Below, piece by piece: positions 24,033 to 33,176 of a stretch of DNA of 64,000 nt (position 1 is its first letter; each line of letters opens with the position of its first letter). The stretch is from NCBI GenBank assembly GCA_003542575.1, contig DPKJ01000009.1, positions 62,444 to 126,443 of the forward strand, given 5' to 3'. A model generated the notes under the pieces. The model made no database searches, was not told where the DNA came from, and saw nothing but the letters and a program-made list of their open reading frames with translations. A program made the position numbers and the translations under genes. The stretch comes from Rikenellaceae bacterium. GTDB taxonomy: Bacteria > Bacteroidota > Bacteroidia > Bacteroidales > UBA932.

Positions 24033-25667
24033 ATGAAATATCTGAAAATTATGTCATTGTGTGTATTTCCGTTGTTAAGTGTGTTTGGATGCAAGGTGAA
24101 CGCGGGTGACCCGCTTAATATTATCCCAAAACCGGTATCAGTAAAAACTTTTGAGGGGTTTTTCAATATTAATGAAGCTACTGTTTTGCAGTACAATTTT
24201 GATATTGAGAAAGGTGCATTAATAATTGAAACTTTAACAACTCATCTTTCAGATTATTACAAAATGGAAAGTATTGCTCAGCAAGCTGCGAAAGGGAAGA
24301 GCAAAAATTCTATTTTTTTACAACTAAGTGACAATAAAAAAATAAATAAAGAGGGTTACAAATTAAAAGTCAACAAAAATGGTGTCCTGATTGAGGCATC
24401 TGATTTGAATGGTCTTTTTTACGGAGTACAGTCTCTAATACAGATGATGCCTTCAGAGAGCGGAGCAAGAGAGATTGTTGAGGTTCCTTTTGCTGTTGTT
24501 GAGGATTATCCGAGATTTGCCTGGAGGGGCCTTCATCTGGATGTGTGCCGCCACTTTATGCCTAAGGAATTTGTGTTTAAGTATCTTGATTTCATGGCAA
24601 TGCATAAATTGAATACCTTCCACTTTCACCTTACCGAAGATCAGGGATGGAGAATTGAGATTAAGAAATACCCGCTTTTAACAGAGATAGGCTCTAAAAG
24701 GAAAGAGACTCTTATTGGCAGTGCCCGTACTTCCAAAGAGTATGATGGTATTCCGCACGAGGGCTTTTATACACAAGAAGATATTAAAGAGATTGTCAAA
24801 TATGCTGCCGACCGCTTTATTACCGTAGTACCTGAAATCGAGATGCCGGGCCATGCCCTTGCTGCTCTGGCGTCATATCCTGATTTGGGATGTACAGGAG
24901 GCCCTTATGAAGTTTCAACAAGATGGGGAATCTTTCATGATGTGATGTGTGCCGGTAAGGAGTCAACATTTGAATTTCTTGAGAATGTTATGGCAGAGGT
25001 ACTTGAGCTTTTCCCTTCGGAATATATTCATATTGGTGGAGATGAATGTCCTAAAACAAAATGGAAAGAGTGTCCTTTATGTCAGCAGAGAATTGCAGAT
25101 GAGGGGTTAAAAGATGAACACGAATTGCAGAGCTACTTTATTCAGAGAGTGGAAAAGTTTCTGAATTCTAAAGGAAGAATACTTATAGGTTGGGATGAGA
25201 TTCTGGAAGGAGGTCTGGCCCCAAATGCTGCAGTTATGTCATGGAGAGGTGAAGCCGGAGGAATTGAAGCTGCCAAACAGAAACACAATGTAGTTATGTC
25301 ACCCGGAACTCATTGTTATCTTGATCATTATCAGGCAGATCCAAAAACACAGCCGTTGGCAATAGGTGGTTTTACTCCTTTGGATAAGATATACGCTTAT
25401 GAGCCTGTGCCTGATTCACTGACAGTTGAGGAGGCTAAATACATAATGGGTGCTCAGGGTAATGTCTGGACAGAGTATATGAAAACCAGCGACCATGTTG
25501 AGTATATGGTTTATCCGCGTGCTGCAGCGCTGGCAGAGGTTGTATGGAGCCCTAAGGGTGAGCGTGATTATAATGAATTCTTAGAGAGACTGAGGGTTTT
25601 GACCCTTAGATATGATTTTTATAAATTAAACTACGCCAAAGTGGCTTTTGAACAGCCTGTTGAGTAG
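24033..25667 (+). CDS. Beta-N-acetylhexosaminidase (GH20), lipoprotein
   Basis: A 544-residue GH20 enzyme that removes terminal N-acetylglucosamine or N-acetylgalactosamine from glycans. The signal peptide ends in a lipobox at Cys20 (LLSVFGCKV). An N-terminal GH20b domain (to about 155) is followed by the catalytic barrel with the HIGGDECPKTKW block in which Asp337 stabilises the oxazolinium and Glu338 is the acid. RGLHLDVCRHF and HFHLTEDQGWRIEIKKYP are other family blocks. Probably works on host or cell-wall-derived glycans outside the cytoplasm. Stops 36 bases before the next gene. Confidence 0.95.
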   Translation: MKYLKIMSLCVFPLLSVFGCKVNAGDPLNIIPKPVSVKTFEGFFNINEATVLQYNFDIEKGALIIETLTTHLSDYYKMESIAQQAAKGKSKNSIFLQLSDNKKINKEGYKLKVNKNGVLIEASDLNGLFYGVQSLIQMMPSESGAREIVEVPFAVVEDYPRFAWRGLHLDVCRHFMPKEFVFKYLDFMAMHKLNTFHFHLTEDQGWRIEIKKYPLLTEIGSKRKETLIGSARTSKEYDGIPHEGFYTQEDIKEIVKYAADRFITVVPEIEMPGHALAALASYPDLGCTGGPYEVSTRWGIFHDVMCAGKESTFEFLENVMAEVLELFPSEYIHIGGDECPKTKWKECPLCQQRIADEGLKDEHELQSYFIQRVEKFLNSKGRILIGWDEILEGGLAPNAAVMSWRGEAGGIEAAKQKHNVVMSPGTHCYLDHYQADPKTQPLAIGGFTPLDKIYAYEPVPDSLTVEEAKYIMGAQGNVWTEYMKTSDHVEYMVYPRAAALAEVVWSPKGERDYNEFLERLRVLTLRYDFYKLNYAKVAFEQPVE

Positions 25668-25703
25668 TGAACTCTTTTTAGTTGAAATTTGTTTATAAAA
25701 GAG

Positions 25704-27911
25704 ATGAATTACATTTTTACAATTTACTCTCTTCTCTTTCTGATTTCGAGCATGGTATCGTTTGGGCTTGCCATCATAGCCTGGAAAAGAAAGAGAGAGA
25801 GGGGCACTTCTGAACTTGCATGGCTGATGCTTTTTGCAGGGTTATGGTCATTTTTTGTAATATTCGAAACAGCATCTCCTACACTAGAATTAAAGATTTT
25901 CTGGTCAAAAGTTGCCTACGTGGGAGCACTGACCACTCCTGTCCTCTACCTGATTTTAGTTCTAAGGTTTGTGGGTAAGGACAAGTACCTTACTGTGAAA
26001 TATCAGATTGCATTATGGGTGGTTCCATTTATTACCTTTATCCTAACTCTGACCAATGATTATCATGGGCTTGTATGGACAGGCTATGCTCCAATATCTC
26101 CATCGACAAATCTAACACAGTACTATCATGGAATAGCATACTGGATAGGCAATGTGATGTACAATTATATTTTGTTGATTATAACATCTGCCTATTTACT
26201 CACCTTCATTTTTGAGAGAATGTCCACATTTCGGACACAAGGATTATATCTTTTAGTTGGATCGTTGTGCCCATGGGTTGCCAGCGTCTTTTATATTACA
26301 GCAAAGAATCCTGTTCCCGGACTTGACCTTGTTCCTCAAAGTATGGTTTTCAGTGGAATTCTGTTTACTATCGCTATCTACAGAAATCGTTTTCTCGATC
26401 TTATTCCAGTTGCAAGAGAGACTCTTTTTGAAACTTTGGGAGAGGGAATAATTGTGCTGGATACCAATAACAGAGTACAGGATATAAATAATACCGCACG
26501 TACCTTTCTTGGCATAGATTCAAAAAACATTACAGGAGCTAATATTGATAGTGACTTTGTGAAGGTTAAAAGTATTGTTGCTGCAATTTTAAGTGACCAT
26601 CCAGATTCGCGCCTGGATGTATCGGGCAGGCTTGGGGTAAATTCGTACCTGATCTTAAAGAAAAAATTAAAAGATTATCCCGGAAGCAAGCTTGTCATTA
26701 TCAGAGATATTACCAATGACATTTTAAAGGAGAAGCAGATTAAATTAAGTAATGAAAATTACCAACAGCTTTACAATATGTTCAGAATGATGTCAGATAA
26801 TATGCAGGACATGTTGTGGGCAAAAGATCTTGAAAAGAGATACATATTTGTAAATAATTCTATTTGTAATAATTTTCTATTTGCATCAGACATTTCTGAG
26901 CCTATTGGCAAGACTGATAAGTATTTCTTTGACAGGGAGTTTGCTGCCAATCCCGGGAAAAAGCAGTGGCATACTTTTGGAACAACCTGCAGCGATTCCG
27001 ATCAGGTAATTATTGATACCGGAGAACCTGCCAGATTTGAGGAGGAGGGCTATCTGCGAGGGAGGTATTATGTAATGGATGTCAACAAAGCCCCAATTTT
27101 TGATTTATCGGGCAAGATGATTGGTGTTGTTGGAAGTGCAAGAGAGATTACTCAGGAGAAGTTAAATAAAGAGGAGCTTGTCATTGCCAAGAAGAAAGCA
27201 GAGGAGAGCGATACTTTAAAATCATCTTTCCTTACCAACCTCAGTCATGAAATCAGAACTCCAATGAACTCGATAACAGGCTTTCTCGAACTGCTTCAAT
27301 CCAAAGATATCAATATTGATGAACAGCAAACCTACATTGAGCAACTCAAGAAAAGCAGCGGAAGGATTCTATCAACTCTTAACGACATCATTGAAGTTTC
27401 GAAAATTGAAGCCGGACAGATACAACTTGAGGAGAACAATGTTAACCTCAATGAAATTTTGGACTATTTTGTAAACAAGTACATCTCAGAAGCCACCGAA
27501 AGAGGTGTGGAGTTTATAGTTGAAAAGGGACTTGACAATAATCAGGCATTTATTATTACAGACAGAACCAAGCTCATTTCAATTCTTAATAATCTTGTAA
27601 AGAACTCAATAAAGTATACATACAGCGGGTATATAAAAATTGGTTACAGGCATAATGAGGAGGTAATTGATTTTTATGTCGAGGATACAGGGATAGGAAT
27701 CCCAAAAGAGCGTCAGGAGATTATTTTCTATAGATTCGTTCAGGCAGAACAAAGTTTAACCAGGCCATACGAGGGATCGGGAATAGGGTTGTCGATTGTT
27801 AAGGCATATACCGAACTTATGGGCAATGGTATTAATTTGATTTCAGAACCGGGTAAAGGGAGTAAATTTTATTTTTCACTTAATTACAAACCGGTTGTTT
27901 TTCCTAATTAA
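25704..27911 (+). CDS. 7TM-PAS hybrid-type sensor histidine kinase (orphan)
   Basis: A 735-residue kinase. Eight or so hydrophobic helices at 1-230 form a 7TM-type sensory module, followed by a PAS-like region (about 240-345), a second PAS (about 355-490, with YIFVNNSICN), then HisKA with phospho-acceptor His515 (NLSHEIRTP) and an HATPase domain with the N box LNNLVKNSIKYT, G1 DTGIGIP and G2 GSGIGLS. No receiver domain and no response regulator gene nearby, so its partner lies elsewhere. The ATG at 25704 is preferred over TTG at 25689. Confidence 0.88.
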   Translation: MNYIFTIYSLLFLISSMVSFGLAIIAWKRKRERGTSELAWLMLFAGLWSFFVIFETASPTLELKIFWSKVAYVGALTTPVLYLILVLRFVGKDKYLTVKYQIALWVVPFITFILTLTNDYHGLVWTGYAPISPSTNLTQYYHGIAYWIGNVMYNYILLIITSAYLLTFIFERMSTFRTQGLYLLVGSLCPWVASVFYITAKNPVPGLDLVPQSMVFSGILFTIAIYRNRFLDLIPVARETLFETLGEGIIVLDTNNRVQDINNTARTFLGIDSKNITGANIDSDFVKVKSIVAAILSDHPDSRLDVSGRLGVNSYLILKKKLKDYPGSKLVIIRDITNDILKEKQIKLSNENYQQLYNMFRMMSDNMQDMLWAKDLEKRYIFVNNSICNNFLFASDISEPIGKTDKYFFDREFAANPGKKQWHTFGTTCSDSDQVIIDTGEPARFEEEGYLRGRYYVMDVNKAPIFDLSGKMIGVVGSAREITQEKLNKEELVIAKKKAEESDTLKSSFLTNLSHEIRTPMNSITGFLELLQSKDINIDEQQTYIEQLKKSSGRILSTLNDIIEVSKIEAGQIQLEENNVNLNEILDYFVNKYISEATERGVEFIVEKGLDNNQAFIITDRTKLISILNNLVKNSIKYTYSGYIKIGYRHNEEVIDFYVEDTGIGIPKERQEIIFYRFVQAEQSLTRPYEGSGIGLSIVKAYTELMGNGINLISEPGKGSKFYFSLNYKPVVFPN

Positions 27912-28078
27912 ATTTTAGCTTTTTGAGGTCTGCTATAATGATTATACATTTCAAGTGTAATTATTGTCATTTATAACATTCATTAATACAGTAGTTTAGC
28001 CAGCCGTGTTTTAACTTTTATTATATTTACAATTCATAACATATTTATTCATATATTGGAGCCAAAATGAATTAAAGG

Positions 28079-29140
28079 ATGAACAATTTTTCTATAGGTA
28101 ATTTGAACCTTTCGGTACCAATTGTACAAGGCGGAATGGGTGTTGGAATTTCATTGTCGGGACTTGCTGCAGCAGTCGCCAATGAAGGAGGTGTAGGAGT
28201 TATATCTTGTGCAGGAATAGGTCTTCTGTACAAAGAGAAGTCTAAAGACTATTTTGAAGCCTCAATTATAGGATTAAAAGAGGAGATACGTAAGGCTAAG
28301 GAGAAGGCAAAGGGAGTTATTGGTGTGAACATTATGGTAGCACTTACAGATTTCTCCGATATGGTTAAAACAGCAATTGCCGCAAAAGCGGATATTATTT
28401 TTGCAGGAGCAGGTCTTCCGATGGATCTTCCCTCATTTCTTAAAAAAGACAGTACAACAAAACTTGTTCCTATTGTTTCGTCGGTAAGAGCAGCAATGAT
28501 TATTTGCGAAAAGTGGATTAAAAACTATAACTATGTTCCTGATGCAATTGTACTTGAAGGGCCAAAAGCCGGAGGACATCTTGGTTTTAAATCTGAGCAG
28601 ATAACAGATGAGCATTTTTCACTTGAAGAGATCCTTCCTGATTTGGTATCACATATAAAGACATTGGAAGAGACTCATAACCGTAAAATTCCAATAATAG
28701 CCGGAGGAGGTATTTACGATGGAAAAGAGATGAAGAAAATACTGGATATGGGTGCCTCTGCAGTTCAAATGGGAACCATATTTGTTACAACAGAGGAGTG
28801 TGATGCATCACTTGAGTTTAAAAACAGCTATATAAAAGCTCAGGAAAAAGACATTGAGATTATTAAAAGTCCTGTTGGGCTACCCGGAAGAGCTATCGGC
28901 TCCCGTTTTCTTGACAGGGTAAAAAGTGGTCTTGAAAAACCTGCAAAATGTAATTTTCATTGCATAAAAACATGTGACTATACCAAGAGCCCCTATTGTA
29001 TAATTATTGCTTTATATAACGCTTTTCGTGGTAATTTTAACAGAGGGTATGCTTTTTGCGGTAGTAATGCATATAAGGCTGAAAAAATTATGACCGTTAA
29101 GGAGACTATCAAACTTTTGATGGATGACATGAAAAAATAG
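28079..29140 (+). CDS. Nitronate monooxygenase family flavoprotein
   Basis: A 353-residue FMN-dependent TIM-barrel enzyme of the 2-nitropropane dioxygenase/nitronate monooxygenase family. It begins with LSVPIVQGGMGVGISL (the family's N-terminal Q-x-x-M-G), has DAIVLEGPKAGGHLG (phosphate-binding and catalytic region) and ends the barrel with IIAGGGIYDGK and GASAVQMGT. A Cys-rich insertion CNFHCIKTCDYTKSPYC near residue 290 is typical of the bacterial anaerobe branch and could bind a metal. Reaction on nitronates is likely but the natural substrate is uncertain. Confidence 0.9.
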   Translation: MNNFSIGNLNLSVPIVQGGMGVGISLSGLAAAVANEGGVGVISCAGIGLLYKEKSKDYFEASIIGLKEEIRKAKEKAKGVIGVNIMVALTDFSDMVKTAIAAKADIIFAGAGLPMDLPSFLKKDSTTKLVPIVSSVRAAMIICEKWIKNYNYVPDAIVLEGPKAGGHLGFKSEQITDEHFSLEEILPDLVSHIKTLEETHNRKIPIIAGGGIYDGKEMKKILDMGASAVQMGTIFVTTEECDASLEFKNSYIKAQEKDIEIIKSPVGLPGRAIGSRFLDRVKSGLEKPAKCNFHCIKTCDYTKSPYCIIIALYNAFRGNFNRGYAFCGSNAYKAEKIMTVKETIKLLMDDMKK

Positions 29141-29221
29141 GCATTTAACTGAAGTCAAAACTATATATCTATCATAAATTCAGCTCTATAAATAATTTTA
29201 ATCTCCTCAGAGAAAAATAAA

Positions 29222-29253
29222 TTGTAATAATAAGTAATTATTGCATATCTTTG
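29222..29253 (+). promoter_or_regulatory. Promoter of the cold-shock gene
   Basis: TTG at 29222-29224, 21 bases, TATCTTTG at 29246-29253. Predicted start about 29260, so the leader of this gene is only about 15 bases, unlike the long leaders of enteric cold-shock genes. Confidence 0.6.
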
Positions 29254-29274
29254 AGCCACATTTTTTAATATAAC

Positions 29275-29466
29275 ATGAATAAAGGAACAGTAAAATTCTT
29301 CGATGAGACCAAAGGTTTTGGTTTTATTAAAGACGAAAATTCAGGAACGGATTACTTCGTACACGTAACCGGTCTTAAGTCGAAAATCAAAGACAATGAT
29401 CAAGTAACATTTGATCTGGAACAAGGTAAAAGAGGTTTAAACGCAGTAAATGTAAAATTAGCGTAG
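29275..29466 (+). CDS. Cold-shock protein (CspA family)
   Basis: A 63-residue five-stranded OB-fold protein. RNP1 is KGFGFIKD and RNP2 is DYFVHVTG, both intact. It binds single-stranded nucleic acid and destabilises mRNA structure. The expected length is 63-70. Terminated by the hairpin at 29520-29546. The window contains a second, longer cold-shock-domain protein at 32515-32964, sharing the VTFDLEQGKRGLNAVNV-like C-terminal block. Confidence 0.95.
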   Translation: MNKGTVKFFDETKGFGFIKDENSGTDYFVHVTGLKSKIKDNDQVTFDLEQGKRGLNAVNVKLA

Positions 29467-29519
29467 CAATTTATCACTGAAAAGTAATATTATATAACTC
29501 TTTTCAAACCAAATTATTG

Positions 29520-29546
29520 AAAAGCCCCGGTTTACCGGGGCTTTTT
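29520..29546. terminator. Bidirectional terminator after cold-shock gene
   Basis: AAAAGCCCCGG (29520-29530), loop TTTA, CCGGGGCTTTT, then T. Serves both the cold-shock gene and the convergent YciI-like gene ending at 29550. Confidence 0.9.
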
Positions 29547-29549
29547 ATT

Positions 29550-30023
29550 TTATCTTATGGTTGATTTCTGAATTTTCTTGTGTGGCTCAAGATAAAGTGG
29601 AAGTGCTGCCGAGCCGTACCAATTATAAAGATCTGCATCAAGAACTTTAGAATTAACCGCAGGGTCAGTTGATAGTATGTTTCGTGCCTCCAAAGTGTCT
29701 TTAACATTCAGGATAAAAATGCCTCTGTAACTGTTACCGTTCTTTCCGAGAGGTCCTGCAACGATTAGTTTCCCGGCTTCAGAAAGGACCGCCATATTTC
29801 TCATATGACCTCCAAATAATGAGTCAAGCTCTTTTTTGTCTGTTGTTTTGTTGCTGCCTGTTTTTAGTATAACCAAAACATAGCTTTTCATGCCGTATTC
29901 ATCTGCTCCCAACTCTTTTGCAAGCTTCTCGTCATATTGACCAATTGTGTTCTGTGCAGACAAGAATATTGGAGTAATGAGCAAAAAGATGATGATTATT
30001 GTTGATTTGATTGATTTTTTCAT
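29550..30023 (-). CDS. YciI-like domain protein, exported
   Basis: A 157-residue protein with a signal peptide (about 1-24) and a YciI-type ferredoxin-like domain: SYVLVILKTGSN, then FGGHMRNMAVLSEAGKLIVAGPLG. The His in GGHM corresponds to the conserved YciI histidine. Its export is unusual for YciI proteins but occurs in Bacteroidota. It follows the histidine kinase gene by 25 bases and is probably cotranscribed with it and the B12-binding protein gene. Function unknown. Confidence 0.8.
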   Translation of the reverse strand: MKKSIKSTIIIIFLLITPIFLSAQNTIGQYDEKLAKELGADEYGMKSYVLVILKTGSNKTTDKKELDSLFGGHMRNMAVLSEAGKLIVAGPLGKNGNSYRGIFILNVKDTLEARNILSTDPAVNSKVLDADLYNWYGSAALPLYLEPHKKIQKSTIR

Positions 30024-30048
30024 ACAACAAGGTTTTAAGCTATAAATA

Positions 30049-31227
30049 TTAAGTTAGATTATAAAGAGGCAGAGTGAAAATGAAATCACTTCCTTTGCCC
30101 TTTTCGCTCTCAACCCAAATTTTTCCACCATTAGCTTGAGTAAACTCTTTGCAAATTACCAATCCCAAGCCTGAACCTTGTTCACTCTCGGTTCCAGAGG
30201 TTGAATGGTGAGAGCCTATTATCCACAATGATTCAATTATTTCAGGATCAATTCCTACACCTGTGTCGGATATCCTGATTTCTGAAAAATTATTGTTTAA
30301 TGATGTGTTTATTTCAATTGTGCTGTCTCTGTAAGAGAATTTTATTGCGTTGGATACCAGATTCCGCATTATTGTTTTAACCATGTTCTTGTCACAAAAC
30401 AGCTCTGAGCTGTTAGTGTCAGAAAAGCGAATTGAAATATTCTTCTTTTCTGCCTGAACCAAGAGTGACTCTGAGACTTCACTCCAAATCTCACTAAGGT
30501 TGGTGCGAGTTGGTGTGTATGTAATTTTCCCAAGTTGTGATCGTGACCATAAAAGCAGATCTTCAAGTAGTTTGAAAGTCGTATTACCCGATGTGTTCAT
30601 CATCTCGACAATCTCCTCAACCTCTGCCGGCTCCATTGTTCTGAGATTTGATTGTAAATACTCTGTAAAACCTATGATTGTTGTAAAAGGATTCTTAAGG
30701 TCGTGGGCAATAATGGAGAAAAACTTGTCCTTGGTTGCATTGGCTTCATTAAGCTCTTTTACTGTGCTGTTTAGCTTTACCAGTGTCTCCTCCAGTACTC
30801 GTTTCTCTTTAATAAGTTGCCTTTGAAGGTTGCCAATTTCCCTGTTTAGGTTATGCATCATTAGATTCTGCTGCATTAACTGTTCAGAGTCAACACCTCC
30901 GATTATCAGAATAGAGTCATCTTTTCTGTAAACACTTGCCATTATTGATGAGTTAATGGAAGAGTAATTGCCAAATGTGATGTACCCTTTATACACATTG
31001 CAATATGGGCAAACGTTTTTGGAAAGCTTCTCAAATGTGGGATTGAGTAAACTGTCGGCAGGTTCTAAATCTCTAAAGAGTACCTTGATGGCATTGTTGG
31101 CAAATATGAGTTCCCCATCTTTTTTGAAGATAGCAATACATAGAGTATTACTTTCAAGAATACTTGATTCTAACTCACTCTTCCAATTTTCCAGGTCAAA
31201 TTTATTCAGGTTGTCTGATGGAAACAT
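30049..31227 (-). CDS. Cytoplasmic PAS histidine kinase
   Basis: A 392-residue kinase with no membrane segment. A PAS-like domain (about 20-115) includes CPYC at 73-76; a coiled coil (about 115-168) leads to HisKA with His175 (SIIAHDLKNP) and an HATPase domain with N box LVSNAIKFS, G1 DTGVGID and G2 GSGLGL. The absence of transmembrane parts means the signal is sensed inside the cell. It lies 44 bases downstream of the cobalamin-binding protein, which could be its input partner. No response regulator gene is near. Confidence 0.9.
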   Translation of the reverse strand: MFPSDNLNKFDLENWKSELESSILESNTLCIAIFKKDGELIFANNAIKVLFRDLEPADSLLNPTFEKLSKNVCPYCNVYKGYITFGNYSSINSSIMASVYRKDDSILIIGGVDSEQLMQQNLMMHNLNREIGNLQRQLIKEKRVLEETLVKLNSTVKELNEANATKDKFFSIIAHDLKNPFTTIIGFTEYLQSNLRTMEPAEVEEIVEMMNTSGNTTFKLLEDLLLWSRSQLGKITYTPTRTNLSEIWSEVSESLLVQAEKKNISIRFSDTNSSELFCDKNMVKTIMRNLVSNAIKFSYRDSTIEINTSLNNNFSEIRISDTGVGIDPEIIESLWIIGSHHSTSGTESEQGSGLGLVICKEFTQANGGKIWVESEKGKGSDFIFTLPLYNLT

Positions 31228-31271
31228 ATACCATTCTGTTTAAAAGGAAGTTTAGTGCAATTTATTATTGA

Positions 31272-31916
31272 TTATGAGGCTCTTGATTTTTTTAAAAACT
31301 CTTCAAGTGCGTAGAGGTCCTTTATATACATTATGTTGGGGTACTTCTTGACGATCTCTTTGTTATTATCTCTAAGTCCCTGTCCTCCGGTAATAATTAT
31401 GAGATTTGGATACTTGTCTCTGATGGTCTCAATCAACTTCTCTAGAGAGTTTAAGTGATAATTGATGCTTACAGAGACAGCGAGAATATTGGGTTTGACA
31501 GTGTCAATAAAGTTCACAAGATCATCCAATGGGTTATTGGCGCCAAGATAATGGACATTAAATCCCGACATTTCGAAAATGTCAGAGACCATTTTGATCC
31601 CTATCTGGTGAACTTCATTTTCAACAGATGCTGCAACAACTGTTTTGTTGGTTTTAATTTGGAAAATGATTCTGGAGTACTGTTCATTCAGAACAGATTC
31701 CACGATTGCACTTGCAAGATGTTCCGATGCTACGCTTATTTGCCCGCTCTCCCATAAATCTCCAACCTTGTAAAGAGAATCGCGTATTACCTTTTCGTAG
31801 ATATCTTCTACAGTGCAGCCTCTATCTGACAACTCCGTGATAATGGCCGACCCTCTGTTTCTGTCTCCTGCAAGTATTGCAGAGAGAAAAGATTTTTGAT
31901 AAACTGAATAATCCAT
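31272..31916 (-). CDS. Stand-alone cobalamin-binding protein, photoreceptor type
   Basis: A 214-residue protein built of a helical B12-binding cap (about 1-88) and a Rossmann-type cobalamin-binding domain (about 90-205). The cap carries W-x9-EH exactly (Trp55, Glu65, His66), the signature of CarH/AerR-type B12 photoreceptors, where Trp and His contact adenosylcobalamin. The binding domain has the E-x-H-x-x-G motif at 101-106 (EVHQIG) whose His103 would be the lower cobalt ligand, plus the SVS and GGQG motifs. No DNA-binding domain. First of three closely spaced genes: B12 protein, histidine kinase, exported YciI protein. Confidence 0.9.
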   Translation of the reverse strand: MDYSVYQKSFLSAILAGDRNRGSAIITELSDRGCTVEDIYEKVIRDSLYKVGDLWESGQISVASEHLASAIVESVLNEQYSRIIFQIKTNKTVVAASVENEVHQIGIKMVSDIFEMSGFNVHYLGANNPLDDLVNFIDTVKPNILAVSVSINYHLNSLEKLIETIRDKYPNLIIITGGQGLRDNNKEIVKKYPNIMYIKDLYALEEFLKKSRAS

Positions 31917-31968
31917 AGTCTTTATATCCCTTTATAAAGTTAAGAATTAATCTTGGGTTAGGACTCAT

Positions 31969-32499
31969 TTAAATACACTTCTGCATAACATAGTCATCCA
32001 TGAAGAAGCCGTTTCCTATGGGAATCTTCTCCTCCCTGATAATATCAAAGCCCAATCTTTTATAAAAAGTTATAGCCGGGTTGTTTTTATTTACGTTCAA
32101 AAACAGGTTGTGTTCATTGCAGGATATTGCAATCTCTTCAATTTTATTAATTAAAGCTAAGCCTGCACCCTCTCCCTGATGGTTGGGGAGTATATATATT
32201 TTGTGAATTTTGGTTCTGTTTTCTCCTGAATAGTTTAGTTCGTATGAGGCATAACCTATACAAACATCACTGCCGGAACTCTCCTGCAGAAATGCGAGTA
32301 AAAACCGGTGACCATTTTTGATTGTCTGATTTTTTAGTGAATCTGTGCTGTACATCATATCCAGCATATAGGAAATTTGCCCGGGAGATAGTATGGCTGA
32401 AAAGGTATTCGGCCATGTCTTTTGGGCAATCTCCTGTATAATGGGGAAATCAGCCTCAGATGCATTTCGGATGTGAATCATACGAATGTATTTATTCAC
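31969..32499 (-). CDS. GNAT-family N-acetyltransferase
   Basis: A 176-residue acetyltransferase. Acetyl-CoA binding is seen in KIYILPNHQGEGAGLAL (the Q-x-x-G-x-G/A loop); NKNNPAITFYKRLGF is the typical motif B. A start at 32481 (MIHIRN) is possible. Substrate is unknown; this class of GNATs acetylates amines, often polyamines or protein N-termini. Located between two genes of the same strand, 15 bases downstream of the cold-shock-domain gene. Confidence 0.88.
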   Translation of the reverse strand: MNKYIRMIHIRNASEADFPIIQEIAQKTWPNTFSAILSPGQISYMLDMMYSTDSLKNQTIKNGHRFLLAFLQESSGSDVCIGYASYELNYSGENRTKIHKIYILPNHQGEGAGLALINKIEEIAISCNEHNLFLNVNKNNPAITFYKRLGFDIIREEKIPIGNGFFMDDYVMQKCI

Positions 32500-32514
32500 A
32501 AATTTAATGAAGAA

Positions 32515-32964
32515 TTATCGAATAATCTTTACATTAAATGCATTCATTCCTCTCTGTCCTCTCTCTATTTCAAAGGTGACCATGTTGTTTTCCTGAATAT
32601 CTTCAAGAAGACCGTTTGCGTGAACAAAAAATTTCTCCTGAGTTTCCATCTCTTTGATAAACCCAAAACCTTTTGAAGTGTTGAAAAATTCAACTCGTCC
32701 CTTTCTGATGGGATCTTTTTCTTCATTTTCTCTTCTTGGGATAGAGACCTCAATTTTTGCTGCGTCAACTTTGTGTTTCTTTGTGGGATCGGGAGGTGTG
32801 TTTGTCAGCATTCCGTTTTCGTCTACAAAAGCAATCATGTCGTCAAATCCGCCACCTGGGGCGTTTGCTTTTCTATCTTCTTTCTTTTGCTGTTTTTCAA
32901 CTCTTTTACTAAGTCTTTTTTTTTCTTTTTCTCTTTTGTTAAATGTTACTTGTGATTTTGCCAT
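32515..32964 (-). CDS. Cold-shock-domain protein with basic N-terminal extension
   Basis: A 149-residue protein. The first 40 residues are very rich in Lys, Arg and Glu (KREKEKKRLSKRVEKQQKK) and probably unstructured RNA-binding; residues 85-149 are a cold-shock domain with RNP1 KGFGFIKE and RNP2 KFFVHANG. Proteins of this make-up are common in Bacteroidota. The mRNA leader appears to be about 100 bases if the -7 element at 33072-33079 is used. Confidence 0.88.
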   Translation of the reverse strand: MAKSQVTFNKREKEKKRLSKRVEKQQKKEDRKANAPGGGFDDMIAFVDENGMLTNTPPDPTKKHKVDAAKIEVSIPRRENEEKDPIRKGRVEFFNTSKGFGFIKEMETQEKFFVHANGLLEDIQENNMVTFEIERGQRGMNAFNVKIIR

Positions 32965-33071
32965 TAAGTGATATGATAAAATGATATAAACCGATCACTT
33001 TGACCGGTTTGGGATGTTGTAAATATACATTAATCAGGGATACGTAAGGTATATGACAGTATTCCGTTTTG

Positions 33072-33079
33072 CAAAGGTA
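33072..33079 (-). promoter_or_regulatory. -7 element of the cold-shock-domain gene
   Basis: On the - strand this reads TACCTTTG (TAnnTTTG). No good -33 TTG/TTTG at the usual distance is seen, so it is weak. It would give a leader of about 100 bases before the ATG at 32964, containing AAACCG-10-CGGTTT near 32988-33009. Confidence 0.35.
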
Positions 33080-33099
33080 CAAATAAATATTTGTAATGG

Positions 33100-33129
33100 T
33101 TTGAATTGAACGTGATATTCTTAAATTTG
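33100..33129 (+). promoter_or_regulatory. Promoter of the tricorn-type protease gene
   Basis: TTTG at 33100-33103, 18 bases, TAAATTTG at 33122-33129. Fits the Bacteroidota consensus; predicted start near 33136, leader about 41 bases. Confidence 0.5.
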
Positions 33130-33176
33130 TAGGAATCTATTATATTTTAAACTGTTCTACCAATAAATAATAACAT

